From Methanothrix sp. (lineage in GTDB: Archaea > Halobacteriota > Methanosarcinia > Methanotrichales > Methanotrichaceae), in NCBI RefSeq assembly GCF_016706325.1, contig NZ_JADJJX010000001.1:558001-622000 (forward strand): a stretch of DNA of 64,000 nt, read 5' to 3'. Position numbers and translations under genes: made by a program. Positions 24,524 to 32,964 of this stretch are shown here, piece after piece; positions within the stretch are counted from its first letter, which is position 1, and each line of letters starts with the position of its first letter. Below the pieces are notes generated by a model. It was not told the origin of the DNA. It saw only the letters and a list, made by a program, of their open reading frames with translations, and did not search any database.

Positions 24524-24997
24524 TCACATCACTATCTCATAGCTATCCTTATGCGGATTTATGAGGAGCTTCTCGGCAATCTCACGCGCAGTGATCTCTG
24601 CCTCGGGCTTCAGCAGCCGGAAATACAGCTTCCAGACAGTCGCCTTCTTCACATCCACCACATTCTGGTAGCCCAGCCTCCTCCTCAGCCTCTCCCGGAT
24701 GGCAATTGCTTCGCCATCCTCGATATGCAGGGCAACCTTGACCGGCACATAGCCCTCCTCGAACTCCAGCCTGTCGATCAGGACCTTATGGCTCTCCTTG
24801 TTCTCATTGACCAGCTCGCGGGCAAAGGCCCGGGCCAGCTCCTCAGGATCCCCGGAATCGACCTGGATGGAGAAGATCCTCTCCTTTTTCACATCCCCTA
24901 AAACATTTCCGTAACCCAGTCTCCGGACAAGGGTATTTTTTACTGTAGCTGCTTCTGCATCCGGTATCTTCAGCCAGACGCGCAGATTGATCAACAT
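24524..24997 (-). CDS. purS: FGAM synthase subunit PurS, tandem fusion of two PurS units
   Basis: 157 residues, about twice the usual PurS (80-85). Residues 1-75 (RVWLKIPDAEAATVKNTLVR, LGYGNVLGDVKKERIFSIQV) and 85-157 (VKVALHIEDGEAIAIRERLR, LGYQNVVDVKKATVWKLYF, AEKLLINPHKDSYEIVM) each repeat the PurS pattern. PurS bridges PurQ and PurL and helps channel ammonia in formylglycinamidine ribonucleotide synthesis. PurS normally dimerises, so a fused pair could act as an intramolecular dimer. It overlaps purQ by 7 nt and closes the purL-purQ-purS operon. Confidence 0.85.
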   Translation of the reverse strand: MLINLRVWLKIPDAEAATVKNTLVRRLGYGNVLGDVKKERIFSIQVDSGDPEELARAFARELVNENKESHKVLIDRLEFEEGYVPVKVALHIEDGEAIAIRERLRRRLGYQNVVDVKKATVWKLYFRLLKPEAEITAREIAEKLLINPHKDSYEIVM

Positions 24998-25800
24998 GAC
25001 TCCACCTCGATGTAACGCTTCATCGACTCGAAGATCCGCCTTCCCGGACCCGGCTCGTTGGGCCGATGCTTTCTCGGATCGAAGGAGGGAAGCTGCCAGG
25101 CGAAGAACGCCCTCTCCGGATGAGGCATCATCCCCAGGACATTTCCCTGTGGATTGCAGATGGCGGCGATGCTCTCTGTGCTGCCGTTCACATTCACCGG
25201 GAACTCATCTATCACCCGGCCATTCCGATCGCAGTAGCGGAAGACCACCTGCTCTTGATCGTTGAGCTTTTTGATCAGCCCGGGCGAGGCGGTGACCAGG
25301 TTCCCCCCCCCATGGGCGATCGGGATCTTCAAGAGAGCGCCCATCTCAATCAGATACGAGCCGCTGCACCTTCTGGAGGAGGCATCATGGCGCAGGTACA
25401 CCCAATCGCAGTAGTAGCCCCGGCGGACGATCTGCCCTTTGGAGACCATCACATTCTGGGCCAGGGCCATCTCCACCCTCTCCCCTCCGGGAACCAGGCC
25501 GGGTAAGAGTCCTGCCTCCACCAGGATCTGAAAACCATTGCAGATTCCCAAGATCGGCTTGCCCGATGCTGCCTCCTCTTTCAGGGTATTTAGCACCGGC
25601 TCCTTGGAGGCAATCGCCCCCGCCCGCAACCGATCCTGATAGGCGAAACCCCCGGGGATGATGAACCCGTCAAAGCAGGAGAGCTCCCCCTCCGGCCGGT
25701 TCCAGCGGAAGATCTCACCCTCCATTCCCACCTCCTTGACCGCCACCAGGGTTTCAAACTCGCAGTTCGTCCCAGGGAACTGCATCACTGCGATCTTCAT
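24991..25800 (-). CDS. purQ: FGAM synthase glutaminase subunit PurQ
   Basis: 269 residues. A class I glutamine amidotransferase giving ammonia to PurL for purine synthesis. Visible: MQFPGTNCEFET, the oxyanion region IIPGGFAYQDRLRAGA, the nucleophile Cys in GICNGFQIL, and the His-Glu pair in MMPHPERAFF. Length is typical for archaeal PurQ. Overlaps purL and purS by a few bases, implying stoichiometric synthesis of the complex. Confidence 0.94.
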   Translation of the reverse strand: MKIAVMQFPGTNCEFETLVAVKEVGMEGEIFRWNRPEGELSCFDGFIIPGGFAYQDRLRAGAIASKEPVLNTLKEEAASGKPILGICNGFQILVEAGLLPGLVPGGERVEMALAQNVMVSKGQIVRRGYYCDWVYLRHDASSRRCSGSYLIEMGALLKIPIAHGGGNLVTASPGLIKKLNDQEQVVFRYCDRNGRVIDEFPVNVNGSTESIAAICNPQGNVLGMMPHPERAFFAWQLPSFDPRKHRPNEPGPGRRIFESMKRYIEVESC

Positions 25801-28129
25801 CTCATCGCCTCCACCAGGCCTTCAGTCCATGCATTCCTCGCCTCGTCCAGGTCCAGGTCGGCCACCGTCTCCCCCGATCTGCTGATCCTGATCCTTCTCT
25901 TCGCTGTCACCCTGCCGATCTTTGCCGGCAGGAGGTCATGGCTCCTCAATAGCTCCTCCAGCCTCCTCTCCTTTCCTGCCTTCGCCTCCAGGAGGAAGCC
26001 CGATGATTCAGAGAACAGCAGTTTGTCCGTTCTCAGATCCAGATCGCCGCAGATCACACCATCCAGGTCCAGCTCCATGCCAAACCTCGCCGGCCGGGTT
26101 ATGGCCATCTCCATTGCCGTCGCCGCCAGCCCGCCATTGGAGATGTCATGTGCCGCCGAGAGCAAACCCTCATCTATGGCATCGATGACGGCATAGATCA
26201 TGCTCCTCTCCAGATCGAATCGAACCCGAGGCACATTGGCCCCCATGACACCGAAGATGGTCTGATAGTACTCTGAGCCGCCCAGTTCATCAAACCGGGG
26301 GCCGATGAGATAGAGATCCTCATCAGCCGCCTTCAGATCCATGGTGATCGCCCTCTCAAAGTCCTTTATGATCCCCACACAGGCGATCACAGGCGATGGA
26401 TCCACAGAGCCCTGGGGGGACTCATTGTAAAAGCTCACATTTCCTGAGACTATGGGCACTGGTATTCTAGCCTCTTTATAGTCCTTCAGCCATAGATTCT
26501 TGCAGGACTCAGCCAGCCCCTTCACCCCCTCCCGAAACTCCCAGAAGGCCTCGGGCTTCTCTGGATTGCCGTAGTTCAGGCAGTCGGTGATGGTGACGGG
26601 GGTGGCCCCTATGGCAGCTACATTTCTCATGGCCTCGGCCACTGCTGTCGCTCCCCCCCAGCGGGGGCTTATCCGGCCGTAGAAGGGATTGGAGTCCACA
26701 GCCAGTGCCACCCCGAATCTCTCCCCCCGCACTGGTGCGATGAGCCCTGCATCCGCCTCGCCCGGCCTGATCACTGCATTGCCCATGACCTCGGTATCAT
26801 AGTAGCGGTAGATGTGCTCCCGGGAGGCGATATTCGGCGACCTTAAAATCCTGAGCAGCACCTCATTGTAGTCCTCAGGCTCGCTGATCTCGGGCTCAGC
26901 CTCGCTGTAGATCCTCTCCTTCTCAGTCCTCTCATAGCGGATGCCTCCGGTGAGGTGCTGTATGGGCACATCGCATACCACCTCCCCCTTATGCCGGACG
27001 ATATATCTGTCGCCGCTATTGATCTTGCCCACAACGCTCGCCCTTGCCCCCTCGTAGACGTTGGGCAGATCCCAGTCCTCATTGTAGATCTTCAGGATCT
27101 TCTCCCTAAGCTCCTCCGGGGCGATGATCAGGAAACGCTCCTGGGTCTCGGCTATGCTCAGCACCTCGGGGGGGAAATCTGCTGCCTTGTGCATCAGATC
27201 CAGGTCGATCTCCATGCCAAAGCCTCCCGCAGCCCCCATCTCCGATGTGGCACAGGTGAAGCCCCCGCCCCCAGGTCCTTGAATCCGATCTCGACTCCTG
27301 ACTCCCACACCAAGCTGAACAGATCGCTGTTCGCCTTGAAGAGGACGTTCTTCAGGAAAGGATCCGGGATCTGCACTGCCCCCCGGTTGGTCTCTTCATC
27401 CTCCTCCCGCAGGGCCTCAGAGGCGAATGTGACACCGCCCAGCCCAGAGGAGTCAGTTGGTTTGCCCACCAGGATCACATCATAGCCCCTCTCACCTGAG
27501 AGCGGTGGGGCACGGGAGCGGATGATCTGGTCGCGGCGGACTATTCCCAGGGATACCACATTCACCAGACAGTTGTCATCGAAGCTCTCATTGAAGACTA
27601 CATCGCCGGCTATATTGGGCACTCCCAGGGCATTGCCGTACTGCCAGATCCCGTCCACCACTCCCTCTGCCACCCACCGGACCTTGCTGGCCTTGGGGCC
27701 GAATGGATCGCCGAAGCGGAGCGGATCAGCAGTGGCCACCACCCTCGCTCCCATGCAGTTCACATCGCGGACTATTCCTCCGATGCCAGTCGCAGCACCC
27801 TCATTTGGCAGGATCTGGCTGGGGTGGTTGTGGCTCTCATGGGATATGACCACGCACCATCTCTCATCGATGGCCACTATTCCCGAGTCCTCGATCGGGC
27901 CCATTACCACATTTGGGGCATCGGTGGGCAGGAACTCCTTCAAAGTGGCGCGAGAGCTCTTGTAGGAGCAGTGCTCTGACCACATGGCATCATAGCAGAA
28001 CAGCTCGGTGAGGGTGGGGTCACGGCCCAGAACCTCGGCGATGGAACGCGCCTCTGAGACTGACATGCCTATGCCCGCCCCGCGGAGACTTGATTCTACT
28101 TCAGGATCGGCAAGACCGATTATCTTCAA
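25797..28129 (-). pseudogene. purL: FGAM synthase catalytic subunit PurL, interrupted by a 1-nt frameshift
   Basis: Two frames together form one PurL. The first (ATG 28129) carries MWSEHCSYKSSR, HNHPSQILPNEGAATG and VGIGFKDLGAG-type sequence (VEIGFKDLGAG) and then goes off frame. The second resumes with GGGFTCATSEMGAAGGFGM and continues through TDCLNYGNPEKPEAFWEF, VSGNVSFYNES and AAHDISNGGLA to the stop at 25797. The break is in a run of five C (27262-27266 on plus); one more base there restores DLGAGGFTCA. PurL is essential for de novo purine synthesis and its partners are intact, so sequencing error or slippage is likelier than loss. Joined length is about 775 residues. Confidence 0.88.
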
Positions 28130-28296
28130 TTGGGTACACCTCTGGTAGCTAAGCTAATGCAGACGAGGAACGTTATGAATTTATCGATTCGGGCTGACTG
28201 TATCTGTCCGGACGGTTTCCTAAAGGGCTGCAGCCCGGCTTCATAGATGAAGCGGCGCGGAAAATGCTATATCCCATCTCAAGAGGAGTGCTGCCG

Positions 28297-29073
28297 ATGA
28301 GAGAAAGAAGCGTATGGGAGGAGTTCTTCGATGCTCATGCACCGATCTATGAGGAGAATGTATTCACAAAAAACACCATCCCGGAGGTTGATTTTCTCAC
28401 AGAGGAGCTGGCTGTGGAGAAGGGCGGCTCAATCCTTGATGTTGGATGCGGGACAGGCCGTCACTCCATTGAGCTGGCCAGGCGGGGATATGCTGTAACC
28501 GGGCTTGATCTCTCCTCAGAGATGCTCGCCCGGGCGGCGGATGCTGCCAGGAGCGCGGGGGTGAATGTCCAGTGGATCCGCTCTGACGCTGCCCGGTTCC
28601 ACCTGCCGGATAAGTACGATGCTGCCATCTGCCTTTGCGAGGGAGGCTTTGGGCTTCTCGGCCAGGGGGATGATCCCATCGGCCAGCCCCTCTCCATACT
28701 CTGCAATATATCCCGCAGCCTGAAAATGCAGGCGAAGGCCACATTCACCGTTCTCAATGCCCTGGCATCGATTCGCAGGAGCACCAACGAGGAGGTCGAG
28801 GAGGGACGGTTCGATCCCCTGAATCTGGTTGAGTCTTCGGAATGCTCGCCCCGAGATGGGCTGCCTGCAGTTGCAGTCAAAGAGAGGGCATTCGTCCCCA
28901 CAGAGCTGGTTTTGCTCTTTCGCCTGGCAGGAATGTCTGTGACCAACATCTGGGGCGGGACTGCAGGGGACTGGGGGAGAAGGCCCCTCGACCTGGATGA
29001 GATGGAGATCATGATTGTGGCACGCAAATCAGGCCAGCCCCTGAATGAAGCCCTCTTCCTGATTAATGAATAA
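28297..29073 (+). CDS. SAM-dependent class I methyltransferase
   Basis: 258 residues from ATG 28297, preferred over an earlier in-frame start at 28264 because an SD-like AGAGGAG precedes it. Motif I is ILDVGCGTGRHSIELARRGY, followed by VTGLDLSS and the post-motif WIRSDAARF. The N-terminal part (WEEFFDAHAPIYEENVF) is typical of small-molecule or ubiquinone-like methyltransferases. The C-terminus is beta-rich with a Trp-Gly motif. The substrate is unknown. Divergent from purL. Confidence 0.8.
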   Translation: MRERSVWEEFFDAHAPIYEENVFTKNTIPEVDFLTEELAVEKGGSILDVGCGTGRHSIELARRGYAVTGLDLSSEMLARAADAARSAGVNVQWIRSDAARFHLPDKYDAAICLCEGGFGLLGQGDDPIGQPLSILCNISRSLKMQAKATFTVLNALASIRRSTNEEVEEGRFDPLNLVESSECSPRDGLPAVAVKERAFVPTELVLLFRLAGMSVTNIWGGTAGDWGRRPLDLDEMEIMIVARKSGQPLNEALFLINE

Positions 29074-29220
29074 ACAGCAGAAGCCTCCGGGAACATGCTC
29101 TTTGCAGGTGAACGGGCCGGCGGAGGCCATTCTCTCAGGAAGGATTTTGAGGCTGAATGAAGGAAGAGAGTGCCCTGAAGAGGGTACCCTGCAGCCAGCC
29201 ACATCTGAATCCAGCATCAT

Positions 29221-29230
29221 CTTTATAAAG
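29221..29230 (+). promoter_or_regulatory. TATA-like box of the secreted-paralogue pair
   Basis: CTTTATAAAG, a self-complementary TATA element about 25 bp before the expected transcription start and 41 bp before the TTG start at 29262, which is preceded by a GGGTGAT SD. Confidence 0.5.
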
Positions 29231-29261
29231 ATAAGATGTATTCAGCTGCCCGGGTGATCGA

Positions 29262-29873
29262 TTGAATAAGATTATCTCAATTGTTCTGGCTTTATGTTTT
29301 GTATCTTTGCTTGGGATTGCAGTATCCCAGAGTGATGGAGGTCGTTTGGGTGCAGATATGGCAGTCCTCAAGCAGGATAGCGGCACAAATCTCACCCTCA
29401 TGAATATGAAGATATATAGCACTGCTATGAACATGGATGCATTCTCTGTGGGCGAGGCGGTCAAGTTCAACGCCCCAAATCCAGGCTGGAGGCTGAAGCA
29501 GGTGAGAATTGCCGGCTGGAACGGCTTTGATGGAAATACCTCATCGATTCCCAAATCAGATAACTTCCTGATTGAGGTTAGGGATTCTGATTTAAATCTT
29601 CTGTACAGGATGGTTGATACCCAGAATGCCTTCTTCACCTTTCCGGCAATAATTCTCCGGGGCATAGACCTGCCCCCCGTTCCCGTGACCGATGAGTTCT
29701 ATGTGATCTTCTATGATCGGGGATCGATGTTCATCGGAATGGAGCTGGAAAATGCCACGGGCAACTCCTATTTCTATGATAGCCTGCATTCTGAGCTGCT
29801 TCCAGCCGAGTTCACCGATGAGAAGAACTCCACGACCAAAGTCAACTGGATAATCAGAGCGGTGGGCAATTAA
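29262..29873 (+). CDS. Secreted beta-sandwich protein, paralogue 1
   Basis: 203 residues from a TTG start with SD GGGTGAT. The signal peptide MNKIISIVLALCFVSLLGIA is followed by a single domain: LKQDSGTNLTLMNMK, VGEAVKFNAPNPGWRLKQV, FLIEVRDSDLNLLYRMVD, VTDEFYVIFYDRGSMFIGME and VNWIIRAVGN. The plan (aromatic-rich opening, ligand-like strand pair, final NWxIRAVG) matches its neighbour and the N-terminal module of the 418-residue protein at 8.3 kb. Probably an extracellular or pseudoperiplasmic binding protein; the ligand is unknown. Confidence 0.75.
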   Translation: MNKIISIVLALCFVSLLGIAVSQSDGGRLGADMAVLKQDSGTNLTLMNMKIYSTAMNMDAFSVGEAVKFNAPNPGWRLKQVRIAGWNGFDGNTSSIPKSDNFLIEVRDSDLNLLYRMVDTQNAFFTFPAIILRGIDLPPVPVTDEFYVIFYDRGSMFIGMELENATGNSYFYDSLHSELLPAEFTDEKNSTTKVNWIIRAVGN

Positions 29874-29897
29874 AGGCAAAAGAATTCAGGTGATCAT

Positions 29898-30506
29898 TTG
29901 AACAAGATCAGTCCTTCAATAGCCGGGCTTTTATGCATGGCGTTATGCTTTGGAGCTTTGGCTGCAGATACGTCATCCGGATCGGATCTGACCTTTCTGA
30001 AGCAGGATAGCGGAAAGAATGCAACTGAGATGAACCTCAGCTTATTCTCAATGATGGATGCCTTTGGGCCCTACAGCCTGGACGTGGGGGAAGCCGTCAA
30101 GTTCAAAGCTCCCAAGCCCGGCTGGAGGCTGTATGGAGTGCAGGTATTGGGATGGAGCGAGTTTAGTGATACCACTGAGATCCTACCCCCGGACAGGAAC
30201 TTCCTGCTCGAGATCAGGGATAAGGACCTGCATCTCCTCTATAGATTTGCAGATCTACAGAACGGCTACTTCCTCTCCAGTCAGGGCCCATTCTATGGGG
30301 TGATAGAGATTCCGCCACTTGAGGTGGATGAAGAGTTCTATGTCGTCTTCTATGATCGTGGAGGGATGGCCATAATGATGGAGAGTGATAGCCCGACAGG
30401 CAATTCATTCATCTTCATCAATGGAGAAATTCAACCGGCTCAATTCACCACGAAGGCCAATGAGACGGTTGGGGTCAACTGGATGATCGAGGCCGTGGGC
30501 AGGTAA
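29898..30506 (+). CDS. Secreted beta-sandwich protein, paralogue 2
   Basis: 202 residues, TTG start with SD GGTGATC, 24 bp after paralogue 1. Signal peptide IAGLLCMALCFGALAA. Shared blocks with paralogue 1: LKQDSGKNATEMNL, DVGEAVKFKAPKPGWRLYGV, FLLEIRDKDLHLLYRFAD, VDEEFYVVFYDRGGMAIMME and VNWMIEAVGR. The pair looks like a tandem duplication with roughly half the residues conserved, and is surely one operon. Function unknown. Confidence 0.75.
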   Translation: MNKISPSIAGLLCMALCFGALAADTSSGSDLTFLKQDSGKNATEMNLSLFSMMDAFGPYSLDVGEAVKFKAPKPGWRLYGVQVLGWSEFSDTTEILPPDRNFLLEIRDKDLHLLYRFADLQNGYFLSSQGPFYGVIEIPPLEVDEEFYVVFYDRGGMAIMMESDSPTGNSFIFINGEIQPAQFTTKANETVGVNWMIEAVGR

Positions 30507-30608
30507 ACTGCACAATCAGATGACGCCGGAGGGCCGATTATATGGCATGGCCCTTTGATCATCCTCCGGCGAAAACAAATTATAGCAGCATGTATCAAGC
30601 CTCTGCTG

Positions 30609-31271
30609 ATGTTTGAGTCTCGAGTCGTCTGCATATGTGGCCTTCCGGGGATTGGAAGCGTGGGCAAGGTGGCGGCTGAATACTTCAGCACTGCACTGGG
30701 ATGCAGCAGCGTCAGATCCTTTTTTTCCTACAGCCTCCCGCCACAGGTGACGGTCTCCGCTGGACGGGCAGAGCTTATGCATGCAGAGCTGTTGCACTCC
30801 CGGGATAAAGAGAGGATATTCGTTCTCTCCGGCGATGCCCAGCCTCTGAATGTGCTGGGGATGCACGGGCTGGCGGGGGAGATCCTCCAGGCAATGGAAT
30901 CGGAGGGGATCACAGATGTGATAACTCTGGCCGCCTTTGTGGGAGAGACGGCCGAGAGCATACTCGGCACAGCCACGGACCTCGAATCAGCAATGCTGCT
31001 CCAGGATGCCGGAGTTCCTCTCCTCAGGAGCGGGGCCATAGGGGGCATGAACGGCCTTCTGGCCGGCATGGCGCCCCTCTACAGGATGAGGGGCTTCTGC
31101 CTGCTGGGAACCAGCTCCGGGGCCGATCTGGTCGATATCCCAGCAACTATGAACCTTCTTTATGCCATGAGAGATCTATTCGATCTCGAACTGGACTTCT
31201 CCCTGATGGAGTCGGTCCTCATCGAGCCCGATGAGCCCGCCCCAGAAGAAGTGGATATGAACTACTGCTGA
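30609..31271 (+). CDS. PAC2-family proteasome assembly chaperone-like protein
   Basis: About 220 residues from ATG 30609 (an upstream TTG at 30555 adds an unsupported extension). The pattern VVCICGLPGIGSVGKVAAEY, then a GDAQP segment, LAAFVGETAES, GAIGGMNGLLAGMAPLYRM and CLLGTSSGADLVDIPA matches the archaeal PAC2 family, relatives of eukaryotic proteasome assembly chaperones. Archaeal members bind proteasome alpha subunits or act in unknown roles. Cytoplasmic. PAN lies 6 kb away. Confidence 0.8.
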   Translation: MFESRVVCICGLPGIGSVGKVAAEYFSTALGCSSVRSFFSYSLPPQVTVSAGRAELMHAELLHSRDKERIFVLSGDAQPLNVLGMHGLAGEILQAMESEGITDVITLAAFVGETAESILGTATDLESAMLLQDAGVPLLRSGAIGGMNGLLAGMAPLYRMRGFCLLGTSSGADLVDIPATMNLLYAMRDLFDLELDFSLMESVLIEPDEPAPEEVDMNYC

Positions 31272-31277
31272 AGCCGG

Positions 31278-32075
31278 CTAAACCGCCCGTGCCACCAGCG
31301 AGCCCCTGGGGACGGCCAGTTTTGCTGCTACAGGCTCGCACTTGGCCCGCAGGATATAGATCAGCCTCCCTTTCAGCCTCTGGTCGAACTCCGTCATGGT
31401 CTCGAAGTTGCCCATGCCCTTGGAGAGTATCAGCCATTCACTATCATTAAGGAGCAGAGAGGCCTCTTCACTCAGGTGCTCCAGTGCCGTTCCCACCACA
31501 TTGCCGGTTGGTATCACATCCACCTCAGAGAAGCTCTTCAATTCCTGGGCGGTGACATCATTGATGATGGGCTCGGACTTCGAGCCGACAACCACCCTCT
31601 TGCCCATCTCCTCCAGCCTCTCGATCACGAACAGATCGAATATCACCTCGCCGCAGTTGTCAGTCAGATAGAAGATCTTATCAAATGACTGCAGGCGCCT
31701 TTTCAGTTCATCCATATCCGCATGCAGGCTCTCGCGGAGGGTGCCGGCGAAGGCTCTGCCGAAGGTGGCGTTGTCAAAGTCGTGCCCTTTCACCCCAAAC
31801 TCCATGGAGTTGGCAGCAGAGGCGATTCTGATCAGGGCCTCGATCTTGTCCGGGGATTGCTCGTAGAACTCCTCTGCCTGGGGGAGAAGGCCCCTTGCCA
31901 CCCGGTTGCTCTCCTCCTTCAGCTCCCTATATGGATCAGCCTTCCCGCTCCTTCTCTTGATGATAAACTCCCTCTCTGTGCCCATCAGCGCCGGGACACC
32001 GCCCTTGTTGCGGGCCATGAAGTCCAGCAGCTCTTCCACTGCTGCTTTCTTATCCTCCTCCCGGGTGAAGAGCAT
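31278..32075 (-). CDS. DUF89 (ARMT1-like) damage-control phosphatase family protein
   Basis: 265 residues from ATG 32075. The archaeal DUF89 pattern is clear: VPALMGTEREFIIKRRSG, DPYRELKEESNRVA, AANSMEFGVKGHDFD, the metal-binding FYLTDNCGEVIFD, SEPIINDVTAQE and the late LILSKGMGNFETMTE. DUF89 proteins are metal-dependent phosphatases acting on damaged sugar phosphates. The family usually has about 20 more N-terminal residues with a Cys pair. In-frame sequence upstream of this ATG (SCGGKFECD) may be part of it, but no start codon is visible and the region overlaps the deacetylase gene. Confidence 0.8.
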   Translation of the reverse strand: MLFTREEDKKAAVEELLDFMARNKGGVPALMGTEREFIIKRRSGKADPYRELKEESNRVARGLLPQAEEFYEQSPDKIEALIRIASAANSMEFGVKGHDFDNATFGRAFAGTLRESLHADMDELKRRLQSFDKIFYLTDNCGEVIFDLFVIERLEEMGKRVVVGSKSEPIINDVTAQELKSFSEVDVIPTGNVVGTALEHLSEEASLLLNDSEWLILSKGMGNFETMTEFDQRLKGRLIYILRAKCEPVAAKLAVPRGSLVARAV

Positions 32076-32890
32076 GTCGCACTCGAACTTGCCCCCACAT
32101 GAACGCAGGACCCGCCACTGAGGACGAATACCAGGCCCTTATCGCCCACGGCCTCTTTTATTATCTGGGTCATTCTGGGATAGGCATCAAAGGTGAGGTT
32201 GAATCCCCCATAGTCGTCCTGATGAGAGTCATGGCCGAAGATGACAAAAGCCATCTGAAAGTCGAAGTCCCCTGCCAGCTCCAGGCTGCTTTTCAGGGCG
32301 GAGAGGAAAGCCTGGTTGTCTGCATTAAAGGAGAGGCCGATATCGTAGTTGTGCCGCTGAGGATCGTAAGACTCTCCCGATCCGCTGTGCAGGTTGATGT
32401 GGAAGACATCGGCATCATCCCCGAAGAAGTCGCGGGTGCCATCGCCGAAATGGGGGTCCACATCCACAATGAGAAAGCGCTCAAAGCCCATCTCCCTCAG
32501 GCGCAGTATAGTGATTGCTACATCGTTGAAGTAGCAGAATCCCCAGCAGCTTCCCCTTGAGGCATGGTGGCCGGCGGTCCCGGTGAAGGCGAAGGCGGAC
32601 TCAGCCTGGCCGGTGGCCACCATCTCCGCCGCCATCATCACACTTCCTGCAGACAGAATGGCCACATCCCGGTACTGATCCGTCTCCATGTTGGCCATAT
32701 GAGCCTCTGTATGGGCCTGCCTGACCAGCTCTATTGGAGCGGGCTTGGGCCGGAGGACCTGAACATCAACCCCGTCCACCAGACCAGACTCCATCAGCCT
32801 CTCGAAGGATGGCTGAATCCTCTCCCTCAGAACGCTAAAACCATGCTTTCCGAAATCCTCATGATATGTTATTGCGACCTTCATTGACAA
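31985..32890 (-). CDS. Histone-deacetylase-family amidohydrolase (C-terminus abnormal)
   Basis: 301-residue ORF from ATG 32890. Zn-hydrolase residues of the HDAC/acetylpolyamine amidohydrolase family are present: GTAGHHASRGSCWGFCYFND (tandem His), DVDPHFGDGT (Asp and His ligands) and FGHDSHQDDYGG (Asp ligand). The fold should end shortly after FVLSGGS, but the frame then runs about 40 residues through the start of the DUF89 gene, where the DUF89 frame is clearly the coding one. The real end is probably lost by a deletion or an indel near 32090-32105. It could deacetylate proteins such as Alba or histones, or polyamines. Confidence 0.78.
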   Translation of the reverse strand: MSMKVAITYHEDFGKHGFSVLRERIQPSFERLMESGLVDGVDVQVLRPKPAPIELVRQAHTEAHMANMETDQYRDVAILSAGSVMMAAEMVATGQAESAFAFTGTAGHHASRGSCWGFCYFNDVAITILRLREMGFERFLIVDVDPHFGDGTRDFFGDDADVFHINLHSGSGESYDPQRHNYDIGLSFNADNQAFLSALKSSLELAGDFDFQMAFVIFGHDSHQDDYGGFNLTFDAYPRMTQIIKEAVGDKGLVFVLSGGSCVHVGASSSATCSSPGRRIRKQQWKSCWTSWPATRAVSRR

Positions 32891-32964
32891 CTCCCAGGCT
32901 CAATTTCATCTCAGCCTGCACTCCAAAGCTCATCAATCTGCACTCCGAATCTCAGTCTGCATCT

